Shown: positions 52,779-62,420, counted from the stretch's first letter. The stretch: DNA of 64,000 bases from Ohtaekwangia koreensis (GCF_900167975.1 NZ_FUZU01000001.1:716580-780579); one strand, 5' to 3'. A program made the numbers and translations. The notes: generated by a model not told the origin, from the sequence alone.

Positions 52779-53858
52779 ATGAAAACTATATATACTCTCG
52801 TCCTCGTTTGTCTCTCCTCACTTCTGATGGTAAACTGTTCCAGTGAGGGCACTGATAATGCACAGCTTGAAACGGATATAAGCCCGGTGATCCCGAAGGT
52901 TAATGCTTCCGTAGTCGATATTCGTGTTGCCGATAATCAACTCGTGAAGAAAGGCGATACGCTTGTTATACTGGATGACGCCACGTATAAAATTGCCGTT
53001 GAACAAGCTGAGATAAGTTTGCTACAGGCAACGCAGAATTTAAAAGTAGCCGGTATAAATAAGACGTCCAGTCATGTAGATATATCCAACGCGACAGCAA
53101 ATTCCAAAGCCGTGTCAGCCAATCTGGCTTCCGCGAATGCAGCCATTGAGTCTGCACAAGCACGACTCGCAGTAGCTGTGAAAAATTATGAACGCTACGA
53201 ACGGCTTTTAAAAAATAATTCTGCCACCCAACAACAGTTCGATCAGGTAAATGCAGACAAGGTTGAAGCAGAAGCCAGGGTGCAGGCTGCTATAGGACAG
53301 CGTGATGCTTTACTAAAACAAATCGATGCCAGTAAATATCAGATTGCAAATACACGCAATCAGCTATCGAGTAACAATGAAAATATATCCTTCGCGGGGC
53401 TCGCTGTTAAGCAAGCACAGGCAACCTTGGATGCCGCAAACCTGCAACTGTCCTATTGTACCGTTGTATCGCCAGCAGATGGAATTGTATCAAAGAAGAA
53501 TGTACAGGTTGGGCAAGTTGTTTCGATTGGACAAGCGCTTATGGCTATTGCCAACAATAAAAAGATTTGGGTTGTGGCTAATTTTAAAGAGACGCAATTG
53601 GAAAATATAAGACCGGGACAAGATGTTGAAGTGGATGTGGATGCCTATCCGGATACGACTTTCACGGGGAAAGTAGAATCACTTTCGCAAGCTACAGGTG
53701 CAAGATTTTCTTTTTTACCAGCCGACAATGCTACAGGTAATTTTGTGAAAGTTACACAACGTGTGCCTGTAAAGATCACCATGTCTGAAAACAAAAGCAC
53801 ACGATATCCACTGCGCGCAGGGATGAGTGTATATGTAAATGTGTCTACGAAGGAATGA
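52779..53858 (+). CDS. HlyD/EmrA-type membrane fusion protein, predicted lipoprotein
   Basis: 359 residues. The N-terminus is a lipoprotein signal (LVLVCLSSLLMVNCSSEGT) rather than the single transmembrane helix usual for EmrA. The biotinyl-lipoyl parts are VIPKVNASVVDIRVADNQLVKKGDTLVILDD and CTVVSPADGIVSKKNVQVGQVVSIGQALM, flanking a long coiled-coil hairpin (about 60-215). A beta-barrel domain follows (KIWVVANFKETQLENIRPGQDVEVDVDAYP). It joins the TolC-like duct to the MFS pump. Its stop overlaps the pump start by 4 bases. Confidence 0.92.
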   Translation: MKTIYTLVLVCLSSLLMVNCSSEGTDNAQLETDISPVIPKVNASVVDIRVADNQLVKKGDTLVILDDATYKIAVEQAEISLLQATQNLKVAGINKTSSHVDISNATANSKAVSANLASANAAIESAQARLAVAVKNYERYERLLKNNSATQQQFDQVNADKVEAEARVQAAIGQRDALLKQIDASKYQIANTRNQLSSNNENISFAGLAVKQAQATLDAANLQLSYCTVVSPADGIVSKKNVQVGQVVSIGQALMAIANNKKIWVVANFKETQLENIRPGQDVEVDVDAYPDTTFTGKVESLSQATGARFSFLPADNATGNFVKVTQRVPVKITMSENKSTRYPLRAGMSVYVNVSTKE

Positions 53859-55432
53859 GTGCTATAGCGATCGACCAGCCTACTTATGAAGTGGGCGCGC
53901 GAAAATGGCTGATCACTATTACGGTGATCACTTGTGCCATCATGGAATTGATTGATACCTCAATAGTAAATGTAGCCACACGTCAGATTGCCGGAAACCT
54001 GGGCGCTACCGTAGAAGAAACTGCCTGGGTAATTACAGCCTATGCGATCTCGAATATTATCATTATACCCTTAACGGGATTTCTCGGTGATATATTTGGC
54101 CGCAAGAATTACTTCACGGCTTCTGTTTTATTGTTTACGATTGCCTCATTCATGTGCGGGTTCTCAGGGTCTATATGGATGTTGATCGCATGGCGTTTTG
54201 TTCAGGGTATAGGGGGCGGAGCTTTGCTGGCAACGGCACAAACGGTGTTGGTAGAAACATTCCCTCCCGATGAACTGAACAAGGCCAATGGTATATTTGG
54301 AGCAGGCATTGTAATGGGGCCTACATTAGGGCCAGTTTTGGGTGGATACCTCACCGATAATTATTCGTGGCACTGGATCTTCTATGTTAATATACCGATC
54401 GGCATTGCTGCCGCTATACTTTCCTGGAAATATATAAAGGGCACGAAAACTGAAATGAAAGGCAAGATCGATTACTGGGGCATTCTCGCACTGGTAGTAG
54501 GGATTGGCAGTTTGCAAATGGTATTGGAAGAAGGTGAAAGAAAAGATTGGTTCTCGAGCTTGTTCATTGTCATCTTTTCTATTCTGGCTATAGGAGGAAT
54601 TTGTCTATTCATACTGCGTGAACTAAAAGCTAAAAACCCGGTAGTAGATTTGCGCGTATTGCGATTTAGAAATGTAGCAGTAGGCTCTGCATTGCGGTTT
54701 GCTTTTGGCTTGAGTATATATTGCTCTATATTCCTATACCCTGTTTTTGTTCAGGGATTTCTCGGATGGAACGCGACCCGAACGGGATTGCTCATTCTGC
54801 CATCAGCTTTTTTAACCGGCATGCTCATGGGCGTTAACGGTGCTCTTATTAAAAAAGGTATAAGTCCTAAAGCACTGCTTATTTTTGGTTTTGCCATGGT
54901 GATTGCCTATGAATACATCACCTATATGCTGGCAACTCCGGCAGCAGGAGAGTGGGATTTCTTTTGGCCACAACTTGTACGAGGTTTGGGATTTGGATTC
55001 ATCTTCGTTCCGGCAGCAAGCCTTACGCTGGCAGGCCTGAAAGGAAAAGATATAGGGCAGGCTTCAGGTCTTTCCAATATGCTTCAATTATTAGGAGGAT
55101 CAGTAGGCCTGGCGTTGATCAACACGTACGTTGCCCGAAGAATTGTAGCGCACCGGGTTGACCTGATGGGTAATCTATCTATATATAATCCGGAATCCAA
55201 TGAGCGATTGCAAATGCTCACCACACAACTTATAGAGCAAGGCAACTCGAGTCAACAAGCGCAGCAAATGGCGATGAGTATTATGGAGCGCTCTTTATCC
55301 ACGCAATCTTCTATTATAGCGTACGGTGAAGGTTTCATGATGATCGGGGTAATCTGTGCCGTGATCTTGCCATTGGTATTTATGGCAAGGATTAAAAAGG
55401 GCGAAGCACTGGATGTCGGCTCTGCACATTAA
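53855..55432 (+). CDS. DHA2 family MFS drug exporter (EmrB-type)
   Basis: 525 residues with about 14 transmembrane helices, the size of the DHA2 drug:H+ antiporter family. Motif C-like and family runs are visible: IMELIDTSIVNVATRQIAGNLGATVEETAWVITAYAISNIIIIPLTGFLGDIFGRKNYF covers helix 1-2 with the antiporter loop motif A (GFLGDIFGRK), and GIVMGPTLGPVLGGYLTDNYSWHWIFYVNIPIG is the DHA2 signature. It exports toxic compounds using the proton gradient together with the membrane fusion protein and TolC-like duct. ATGA overlap with the previous gene. Confidence 0.95.
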   Translation: MSAIAIDQPTYEVGARKWLITITVITCAIMELIDTSIVNVATRQIAGNLGATVEETAWVITAYAISNIIIIPLTGFLGDIFGRKNYFTASVLLFTIASFMCGFSGSIWMLIAWRFVQGIGGGALLATAQTVLVETFPPDELNKANGIFGAGIVMGPTLGPVLGGYLTDNYSWHWIFYVNIPIGIAAAILSWKYIKGTKTEMKGKIDYWGILALVVGIGSLQMVLEEGERKDWFSSLFIVIFSILAIGGICLFILRELKAKNPVVDLRVLRFRNVAVGSALRFAFGLSIYCSIFLYPVFVQGFLGWNATRTGLLILPSAFLTGMLMGVNGALIKKGISPKALLIFGFAMVIAYEYITYMLATPAAGEWDFFWPQLVRGLGFGFIFVPAASLTLAGLKGKDIGQASGLSNMLQLLGGSVGLALINTYVARRIVAHRVDLMGNLSIYNPESNERLQMLTTQLIEQGNSSQQAQQMAMSIMERSLSTQSSIIAYGEGFMMIGVICAVILPLVFMARIKKGEALDVGSAH

Positions 55433-55474
55433 ATATATATAGTATTGAAGTTCTTTATTTCAATATAAGACATG

Positions 55475-55536
55475 GCGCTATAGCGACTCGAAGAAAGGGG
55501 TGATGTATCGGTACGTTGCTATAGCGCTTAATTTTT
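55475..55536 (+). terminator. Candidate terminator of the efflux operon
   Basis: Perfect 10-bp arms 55475-55484 and 55518-55527 (GCGCTATAGC and its complement), 33-base spacer, then TTAATTTTT. The large loop makes it weaker than usual. Confidence 0.5.
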
Positions 55537-55633
55537 AAGGTAAGTATAAGATCGTTAGCGGTCATTCCGTCAGGCATTTTTTTCAAGCGCTGAATATTTT
55601 TTAAGATGATCGTTTCGTCTGCTGTTGAATTCG

Positions 55634-55747
55634 TCAGGCGCCTAAAGCAGTTTCAAAAGGAAGAATGACTTTGGTATTGTCCATGTCAACGTTCAGGTTA
55701 CCGGCAATCAGTTTCTCAGCTTCTATGATCGCTGCATACAAAAGCAT
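55634..55747 (-). pseudogene. Possible 37-codon remnant
   Basis: A short frame on the minus strand reads with a plausible protein-like pattern (IIEAEKLIAGNLNVDMDNTKVILPFE), an in-frame stop directly before it and normal composition. It has no start context of a real gene. It could be a tail of a lost gene or a chance frame; I do not recognise the family. Confidence 0.25.
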
Positions 55748-56036
55748 GCGCTAAATGTACTCATGTATTGATAAACGAGGATGTGTAATATTTGGATAAT
55801 AATTGATCCAAACGATCTCCCGTTAGATGTATAGTACACCATGCAAGTAAAACATCTTAAATCCAGGATTGTTTTTGCATGTTGTTTTGTCTATCTTGTT
55901 TAACTGCTGAAGAAATTTATCTCAACTGCTTTCTTTTAGTACGCGGGCTTATCGTAATGTACTGCTGTCTTAACGAACATTGATTTCAGATTTCAGAGAT
56001 AGAATCATAGATTTATAGTACGTCAAAGGATGCTAC

Positions 56037-58010
56037 ATGCGAACCCACGAATTAAGGAAACCGGTCTTTATTGGTATAGGCATGTTTCTCGTTTTGGCGA
56101 TCCTGACGCAGTTACTATCATATTTCTGGTATCAATCAGCCCGCCATGAAGAGATGAGCCGGCTCCTTAGCCGTGCTAACGGAAAAAAAGAGCGGCTTCA
56201 CGTAACATTAAGCAATAGTCTTTCCTGCACGCAGACGCTGGCTTTTATAATCGAAGAATATGGAGTTCCCAATAACTTCGATAGTCTGGCTGAAAAATTA
56301 ATAAAGATCAATCCACTCGTAGACGCTATTGAGTTGCTTCGCGGTGGAGTAATTACAAATGTATTTCCGATAGACGGCAACGAGGCTGCTATCGGCTATG
56401 ATATATTAAGCGATACCATTCGGCACAGCGGTGCAGTAAAAGCAATTCGCACACATAGTTTTTTCTTTGCGGGCCCGGTAAGGCTAAAGCAAGGAGGAAT
56501 AGCTGTGATCGGCCGACAGCCTATATTTGTAGATGGAAAGTTCTGGGGTTTTTCCGCGGTGCTTATTCGGTTATCAAATTTTTTAAATACTACAGATATT
56601 AGCCCAAGTCGCGATCGCGATTTTTTATACCAGCTCGCACGCGTACATTCAACGGATGGCAGCGAAGAATTTTTTATACCAGCTAACAGCAAGTTTGATA
56701 AAGAGGATTTCGTAACAGTGGAAATTCCCAATACAGAGTGGCGATTGTATGTAGGGTTAGCCAATAGAAGTGAAGCCGTATTCCATGCCATGATTTTATC
56801 CGTATTTGGTTTTACGCTCGCATGTATAGTAGGACTGTTCGCGTGGTATATAGCAGCGCAGCCAGAAAGACTAAGCAGACTGGCGGATGAACGAACCCGG
56901 CAACTGACCATGGAGAAAAACCTTTCCGATGCAATCATCAATAGTCTTCCCGGTATTTTTTATCTATACGATAAGGATCGGAAATTCTTACGTTGGAACA
57001 GGAGTTTTGAAATTGTATCGGGCTATTCTGGTGCCGAGATCAGCAGGATGCATCCACTTGATTTTTTTCAAGGTGATGATAAAAAACTCCTTAAAGAACG
57101 CATTGATTCTGTTTTTGAAAAAGGAAAAGCGGATGTAGAGGCGCAATTCTACACCAAGAGAAAAGAGAAGATCACATATTACTTCAATGGTAATGTCGCG
57201 TATTTTGAAAATGATGTTTATCTGATCGGGATGGGGATTGACATTACGAAGCGTGTAAATGCAGAACGGGATATTAGAAATTTAAATACACGATTACAGT
57301 CTACTATAGATCGGCTGCAGATGCGCAACAATGACCTCCAACAATTTTCGTATGTTGTGTCGCATAACTTACGCGATCCAATTGCTAAAATAATGGGGTT
57401 AGCCAGTATCTTTAATGCAGACCCCAGTGAGAACCAAATGATAGTAGATAGGATCGCAGATGCCGCCAAAAACCTTGACGAGGTTGTGAAAGACATCAGT
57501 GATATAGTATCTGCCCGTAATGTTGAGAAAAAACAGGAGTATATTTCTTTCGATCATGAATTGCAATTAATACTGCAGGCATTGGAAGATGATGTAAAAC
57601 AAAGTAATGTTGAACTGATCGTGGATTTTAACGAAGCGCAAGGAATGGTCAGTGTAAGAAGCTATATTCACAGTGTGCTGTATAATCTGGTATCTAACGC
57701 GTTCAAATACAGGAGGCATGATATTCCGTTTAAGCTTCATATATATACCCGTACATATGAAAATGGTATTTATTTGGCTGTGGCCGATAATGGTATGGGT
57801 ATAGACCTGGTGAAAAATGGAGAGAAAATTTTCGGGCTATATAAACGTTTCACGTCAAGTGCTATTCCCGGAAAAGGTATTGGATTGTGCATGGTGAAGA
57901 ATCAGGTAGAATCGCTCGGAGGAAGGGTAGAGGTCGTAAGCCGACTTCATGAAGGAAGTACATTCACAGTATATTTACCTGTCGACAATGAAAGGAGTGC
58001 CATCGATTAA
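56037..58010 (+). CDS. CHASE-PAS sensor histidine kinase
   Basis: 657 residues. A transmembrane helix at the N-terminus (IGIGMFLVLAILTQLLSYFWY) and one near 260 (AMILSVFGFTLACIVGLFAWYIA) flank a periplasmic CHASE domain; its hallmark reads VFPIDGNEAAIGYDI near residue 120. A PAS domain (about 305-415, PGIFYLYDKDRKFLRWNRSFEIVSGYSG) is followed by HisKA with H443 (YVVSHNLRDPIAKIMGLAS) and HATPase (YNLVSNAFKYR, DNGMGIDL, GKGIGLCMVKNQVESLGG). The response regulator gene overlaps its 3' end by 23 bases, so the two are one unit. Ligand not known. Confidence 0.93.
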   Translation: MRTHELRKPVFIGIGMFLVLAILTQLLSYFWYQSARHEEMSRLLSRANGKKERLHVTLSNSLSCTQTLAFIIEEYGVPNNFDSLAEKLIKINPLVDAIELLRGGVITNVFPIDGNEAAIGYDILSDTIRHSGAVKAIRTHSFFFAGPVRLKQGGIAVIGRQPIFVDGKFWGFSAVLIRLSNFLNTTDISPSRDRDFLYQLARVHSTDGSEEFFIPANSKFDKEDFVTVEIPNTEWRLYVGLANRSEAVFHAMILSVFGFTLACIVGLFAWYIAAQPERLSRLADERTRQLTMEKNLSDAIINSLPGIFYLYDKDRKFLRWNRSFEIVSGYSGAEISRMHPLDFFQGDDKKLLKERIDSVFEKGKADVEAQFYTKRKEKITYYFNGNVAYFENDVYLIGMGIDITKRVNAERDIRNLNTRLQSTIDRLQMRNNDLQQFSYVVSHNLRDPIAKIMGLASIFNADPSENQMIVDRIADAAKNLDEVVKDISDIVSARNVEKKQEYISFDHELQLILQALEDDVKQSNVELIVDFNEAQGMVSVRSYIHSVLYNLVSNAFKYRRHDIPFKLHIYTRTYENGIYLAVADNGMGIDLVKNGEKIFGLYKRFTSSAIPGKGIGLCMVKNQVESLGGRVEVVSRLHEGSTFTVYLPVDNERSAID

Positions 58011-58407
58011 TCACATCTTCTTAATAGATGATGACGCTGTTATTAATATGATCAACAGGAAAATCATTGCTTTGACTTACCCGTCTCTGAAGGTGAGCTC
58101 CTACATGCATGCAGGGGTAGCATTGGATCGATTAAAGCAATGGGCTGAGTCTGAACCATCGCAGCTTCCTGATTTTATTTTCCTGGATATAAATATGCCG
58201 GAGTTGGATGGCTGGGAGTTTCTGGACGAATTCATGAAATTACCTGCTGCGGTGCAGGAGAAGGTTCAGGTTATTATGTTGACCTCGTCTATTGATATCA
58301 GCGATATAGCTAAATCACGAACGTATAAGCCCGTCATTGATTTTCTTTCAAAGCCTCTGAATGCAGATCGTCTGAATACACTCATGGTGAGTCATCGGAA
58401 GATGTGA
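57988..58407 (+). CDS. Single-domain response regulator, partner of the CHASE kinase
   Basis: 139 residues from the ATG at 57988, inside the last codons of the kinase (23-base overlap); the longer frame adds residues that belong to the kinase's reading frame region. Receiver domain with the acidic set in IFLIDDDAVINMINRKII, phospho-acceptor D67 in FIFLDINMPELDGW, MLTSSID for the switch and FLSKPLN for the lysine. No output domain. Same layout as the regulator at 41546. Confidence 0.92.
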   Translation: MKGVPSINHIFLIDDDAVINMINRKIIALTYPSLKVSSYMHAGVALDRLKQWAESEPSQLPDFIFLDINMPELDGWEFLDEFMKLPAAVQEKVQVIMLTSSIDISDIAKSRTYKPVIDFLSKPLNADRLNTLMVSHRKM

Positions 58408-58496
58408 GGATAGCCTTGTATTCTATTATTTTAGGTTATATAGTGATCTAATTTTCGGTGGCTGTACAAATGAGTTTAATTCACTATATATACTTC

Positions 58497-61142
58497 TTAC
58501 TCTCCCCTCAAACTCTTTACGGGATTACTTACAGCCGCTTTCAATGCCTGGAAACTTACGGTTAATAATGCGATGACCAGCGCAGCTACACCTGCAAGCA
58601 ATATAACCCAAATGTTTATTTCGATACGATATCCAAAGTTCTGCAGCCATTGATTCATAGTATACCACGAAAGCGGAGCGGCCACAACAATAGCAATCAG
58701 TACCAGGATTAAAAATTCTTTTGACTGCAGAAATACGATTTGCTTTACACTTGAACCTAAAACTTTTCGGATACCAATCTCTTTTGTTCTTTGTTCTGCT
58801 GAATATGTACTCAGCCCATATAACCCGAGACTTGCAATCAATACAGCGATGACCATGAACACCATGAAGATTTGCTCCGTAGTTTGCTCTGCTTTATAGA
58901 GACTGTTGAAGCGTTCATCCAAAAAATAGTAATTGAAAGGAACGTCCACGTTAAATGCTTTCCATTGTTGGCTAAGGTCACGAATAAAACTTGTTAATTC
59001 GGCAGTCTTAACCTTTACCAACGTGGCCTGCGAGAAACCACGATATACAATCACCAGCGGAGCGATCTTGTCTTTTGCAGATGTATAATGAAAATCTTTC
59101 ACTACACCGATTACCTGGTATTGAACCTGCGCAGATCGTACAATCGTACTGCCGATGACATTTTGTTTATTCCAGCCAAGATCACGCATAGCGGTTTCAT
59201 TTATGACAACATTGGTTCCAAGAGAATCGCTTGGAAATTCAGAGGAGAAATTTCTCCCGACCAAAATCTCAAGCCCCAGCGTTTGTATATAGTCATAGTC
59301 CATTGTAAAAACATGTGTATGAATATTGGACGCTATACTTTCTTTAGCAGCAATTTCAGTCCCGCCAAAAGAAGACGCATTTCCAATGGGAATGGTCGCG
59401 TTACTCGTGTTTACTACACGGTGATCTTGTTTCAGTTTTTCCTTAAATACGATCTGATTTTTTTGTAGAGCACCAGCATTTTCAATAACCAGTATCTGCT
59501 CTTTATCGTACCCTATTTTAATATTTTGCATAAAGTGCAATTGTTGATAGGCGATAATGGTAGCAATGATCAACGCTGTAGATATAGTGAATTGAAAAAC
59601 TACCAGCGTGCTTCGAAGGCCGCCACGTCTGGGTCCTCCGGTCGAGCTACTCTTCAATACGCGCAGTGTCGGGAAGGACGAAAGAAAAACGGCAGGGTAT
59701 ATACCGGCCATAATTCCAACGATAACTCCTAATGCAAGTATGATTGTAAAGATCTGTGGCGACAGAAAGAACGTAATGTATATATGCTTTCCGGTAAGCT
59801 GATTAAATATAGGGAGCAGGGCGAATACGAAGAGCAGCGCGAACGTCAGTGCGATCATGGCAAGGATCATGGACTCGACAAGAAATTGCACGACTAATTG
59901 ATTCCTATATGAGCCCAATACTTTGCGCATACCAATTTCTTTCGACCGTTTTGCAGAACTCGCTGTAGACAGATTCATGAAGTTGACGCAGGCGAGTAGC
60001 AGGATAAATATAGCAAGACCCCCGAATATATATACATTGTTGATGTCCCCATTGGGTTCCATTTCATATTTTGTGTGCGAGTATAAATGAATTTGGGAGA
60101 TAGGCATCAGGTAAAACTTCCAGGAGTTAACAGACTTCTGTGCTTCCGCAAAACTTATTCCCATATCTTCCTGTACTTCGGGAACTACATACTTTTCAAC
60201 CAGTGACGGAAATTTAGCTTCCAGTCGCGCTGCATCAGCATGCTCATTCAATAGAAGGTAACTATAATACCCAACGTTGCTCCAGGTTTGTCTTCTCGTT
60301 GTAGATGGACCGGTAGTAAGACTTATAAATGCGTTTGAATGGAAATGCGAATGCTCGGGGATTTTATCAAATATACCTGTAACCTTTAGCAGACCATTTC
60401 TGTTGAACGTTAGCATTTCTCCCATTGGAGACTTGTCACCAAAATACTTTTTCGCGAAAGCTTTAGAGATTACAATACTATTAGGTTCTGTTAAAGCATT
60501 GTTTACGTTACCTTCCAGAAGTGGAATAGAGAACATCTTCAGAATATTCGAATCAGCAAGTACAAGAGCTTCTTCTTTAATGCTGGAGCCTTCATGCTTG
60601 ATATAGTCTGTAAGGAGTCCGGTCATGCGAGCGCTTTCTATAATTTCCGGAAATGTGCTTTTCATACCCGCAGCAACAGCGACATCTACATGCGGATAAT
60701 CATCAACGCCACCATTCTGCTCAAACCGTAAGCCTACGCGATAGATATTCTTATACCGGGCAGCATATTTATCGTAACTCAACTCATCATATACAAATGA
60801 TGCAATGAGAAGAAATGAAGTCAATCCAATGGCAAGTCCAAATATATTGATCAGCGAGAATGCTTTTTTATGCATGAGATTACGCCATCCGGTTTTGAAG
60901 TAATTTTTCAACATAGAAATGGTGATGATGTTTGAATAATAGTTTTTACTGCGCCTCCGTATATTCTTCAAGCGAAAGAAGCGAAGTACATTCCAGATGA
61001 AATATAGTTTAGCTTTCAGCTTGTTCTGTTTAGTGATTCTATAAAAAAGCTCATAAGCATCCCCTTGTATCTCCTCCAGTAATTCCGGATGGCAATACCA
61101 TTCCAAAAATCGGTCAGCCCATTTAGGTGGATGCTCTTTCAT
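58497..61142 (-). CDS. ABC transporter permease, FtsX/MacB type with permease prefix domain
   Basis: 881 residues. The N-terminus (about 1-75) matches the permease prefix domain 2 (WADRFLEWYCHPELLEEIQGD and RRRSKNYYSNI). Two FtsX/MacB-like units follow, each with a long periplasmic MacB_PCD loop (e.g. FKTGWRNLMHKKAFSLINIFGLAIGLTSFLLIASFVYDELSYDKY) and the SAKRSKEIGMRKVLGSYRNQL cytoplasmic turn, repeated later as AEQRTKEIGIRKVLGSSVKQI. Such permeases work with a separate ATPase in antimicrobial peptide or lipoprotein related transport. The ATPase gene is not next to it. It starts directly after the padR stop. Confidence 0.92.
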   Translation of the reverse strand: MKEHPPKWADRFLEWYCHPELLEEIQGDAYELFYRITKQNKLKAKLYFIWNVLRFFRLKNIRRRSKNYYSNIITISMLKNYFKTGWRNLMHKKAFSLINIFGLAIGLTSFLLIASFVYDELSYDKYAARYKNIYRVGLRFEQNGGVDDYPHVDVAVAAGMKSTFPEIIESARMTGLLTDYIKHEGSSIKEEALVLADSNILKMFSIPLLEGNVNNALTEPNSIVISKAFAKKYFGDKSPMGEMLTFNRNGLLKVTGIFDKIPEHSHFHSNAFISLTTGPSTTRRQTWSNVGYYSYLLLNEHADAARLEAKFPSLVEKYVVPEVQEDMGISFAEAQKSVNSWKFYLMPISQIHLYSHTKYEMEPNGDINNVYIFGGLAIFILLLACVNFMNLSTASSAKRSKEIGMRKVLGSYRNQLVVQFLVESMILAMIALTFALLFVFALLPIFNQLTGKHIYITFFLSPQIFTIILALGVIVGIMAGIYPAVFLSSFPTLRVLKSSSTGGPRRGGLRSTLVVFQFTISTALIIATIIAYQQLHFMQNIKIGYDKEQILVIENAGALQKNQIVFKEKLKQDHRVVNTSNATIPIGNASSFGGTEIAAKESIASNIHTHVFTMDYDYIQTLGLEILVGRNFSSEFPSDSLGTNVVINETAMRDLGWNKQNVIGSTIVRSAQVQYQVIGVVKDFHYTSAKDKIAPLVIVYRGFSQATLVKVKTAELTSFIRDLSQQWKAFNVDVPFNYYFLDERFNSLYKAEQTTEQIFMVFMVIAVLIASLGLYGLSTYSAEQRTKEIGIRKVLGSSVKQIVFLQSKEFLILVLIAIVVAAPLSWYTMNQWLQNFGYRIEINIWVILLAGVAALVIALLTVSFQALKAAVSNPVKSLRGE

Positions 61143-61481
61143 TTATATCAGTCTGAATTGAAGTGCCAGTGGCGGGATGCGATTGAAAAGCTGATTACGA
61201 AGTTCATTTGTTTCCTCAAGCGAGCGCTTGCCGGCAGCCGTAAGAACGAAAATTCTTTTTCTTCGTCCACCACGTTCTTCAGTAGGAGAGCTCATTTTAG
61301 ATTTCAACAATCCCTTTTCCTCCAGACGTGTGAGTACGGCATGTATAGCACTGATGTTGAGACTACGTCCCGCCTGCTTTTCGAGTTCGTCCATCACGGC
61401 TACACCGTAAGCTTCGGGATACAGAATGCCAACCATTAATAGCACGAGTTCTTCCAGTTCTCCGATATGAGTTCCTTTCAT
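61143..61481 (-). CDS. PadR family transcriptional regulator
   Basis: 112 residues from the ATG at 61481. PadR pattern: GELEELVLLMVGILYPEAYGVAVMDELEKQAGRSLNISAIHAVLTRLEEKGLL (winged helix, about 10-60), then a wing with RRKRIFVLTAAGKRSLEE. It is followed without any gap by the ABC permease start (TAA directly before ATG), a typical pair in Bacteroidota in which the regulator responds to drug or peptide stress. It probably represses its own operon. Confidence 0.93.
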   Translation of the reverse strand: MKGTHIGELEELVLLMVGILYPEAYGVAVMDELEKQAGRSLNISAIHAVLTRLEEKGLLKSKMSSPTEERGGRRKRIFVLTAAGKRSLEETNELRNQLFNRIPPLALQFRLI

Positions 61482-61832
61482 ATTATAAATTCTACAAACG
61501 TGAAAGTAATGAATATGTTTCATATTTGTAGGGTTAATCAGCGCTAAAATTGATACAGCGCATTTATCAACTCGTATATCGCCCTACATATATATCATTG
61601 GGAATGTTTCCAAAAGCGGGGGAGTATCCAGCCATTCTTGAGGTGTGTTGACCGGAGGAGCTGTCCGATAAAATTTGTGGCTTTTATTTTTTCCGTAAAC
61701 GTTACAATGGTTTTGCTCACCAAAAAATGATACGTGGGAAACGTTTACGGTGCAGTAGATTTTTGTGCCGTCTGAATAAATATTTTTTCATCTGATTCTT
61801 TTTTGTATAAATTTAAAGTCAGTGTTATATAA
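61482..61832. other. Intergenic region with a long inverted repeat
   Basis: 351 bases between the divergent padR and ECF sigma genes. It holds an 11-bp perfect inverted repeat at 61693-61703 / 61740-61750, listed separately. No RNA gene or frame of note is seen. Confidence 0.6.
61693..61750. promoter_or_regulatory. 11-bp inverted repeat in front of the ECF sigma gene
   Basis: Arms CCGTAAACGTT (61693-61703) and AACGTTTACGG (61740-61750) pair perfectly with a 36-base spacer. Their centre matches the GTAAACGTTTAC kind of LacI-family site. Absence of a T-run argues against a terminator. Regulator not identified. Confidence 0.5.
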
Positions 61833-62420
61833 ATGAACTACACGTTAACATCCGATGAGCAACTCATCGTCCTCATGAAACAAGAGGAGGACGAGCTTGC
61901 TTTTCGCGAAGTATATAGACGATATTGGCGTGAAGTGTTCATGGTTGCCTATCGAAAAATAAAGAGCCGTGAAGTCGCAGAAGAGCTTACACAAAATCTG
62001 TTTCTAAGCCTTTGGGAGAAAAGGAAGGAGAGCACGATTCTCAATCTGCAGCCTTGGCTCTTTGGTGCCATAAAGTATAGCATTATCAATTACTATAAAT
62101 CGCAGATCGTACACGAGAAGTATATAAAGCACCTGCACGTTACTGCGCAGGCATCTGTTTCATCTACCGAGCAGATGACGATGCAGGCTGATCTGTCGGA
62201 CGCCATTGACAAAGGTGTCTCCCTGCTTCCTCAAAAAACACAACAGGTATTCAAGCTCAGCCGCTTTGAAAATCGCTCTGTAAAAGAGATTTCACGTGAT
62301 TTGAATATATCCGAGAAAGCTGTTGAATATCACATTACACAATCATTGAAGTGGATGAAGGTTTATCTGAAAGATTACCTGATCACAATGATCCTCACTA
62401 CACAGTTTCTTTCCCTATAG
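61833..62420 (+). CDS. ECF RNA polymerase sigma factor
   Basis: 195 residues. Sigma region 2 is at about 20-90 (ELAFREVYRRYWREVFMVAYRKIKSREVAEELTQNLFLSLWEKR) and region 4 at about 130-185 (LLPQKTQQVFKLSRFENRSVKEISRDLNISEKAVEYHITQSLKWM). This is the Bacteroidota SusC-linked ECF group. The FecR anti-sigma factor and a TonB-dependent receptor with an STN domain follow, so the sigma factor would be set free by signal from the receptor. No promoter match was found. Confidence 0.95.
   Translation: MNYTLTSDEQLIVLMKQEEDELAFREVYRRYWREVFMVAYRKIKSREVAEELTQNLFLSLWEKRKESTILNLQPWLFGAIKYSIINYYKSQIVHEKYIKHLHVTAQASVSSTEQMTMQADLSDAIDKGVSLLPQKTQQVFKLSRFENRSVKEISRDLNISEKAVEYHITQSLKWMKVYLKDYLITMILTTQFLSL

Larger units (their letters stand above)
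55433..56036. other. Intergenic region with a possible terminator and a gene remnant
   Basis: 604 bases between the efflux operon and the CHASE histidine kinase. It holds a 10-bp inverted repeat followed by a T-run (55475-55527) and a short minus-strand frame (55634-55747) that may be the remnant of a gene. The last 230 bases before the kinase have no clear feature. Confidence 0.5.

Noticed and set aside
56396-56941. 181-codon antisense frame inside the CHASE histidine kinase
   Set aside because: The sense frame has clear CHASE and PAS domains; the antisense product has no recognisable pattern.
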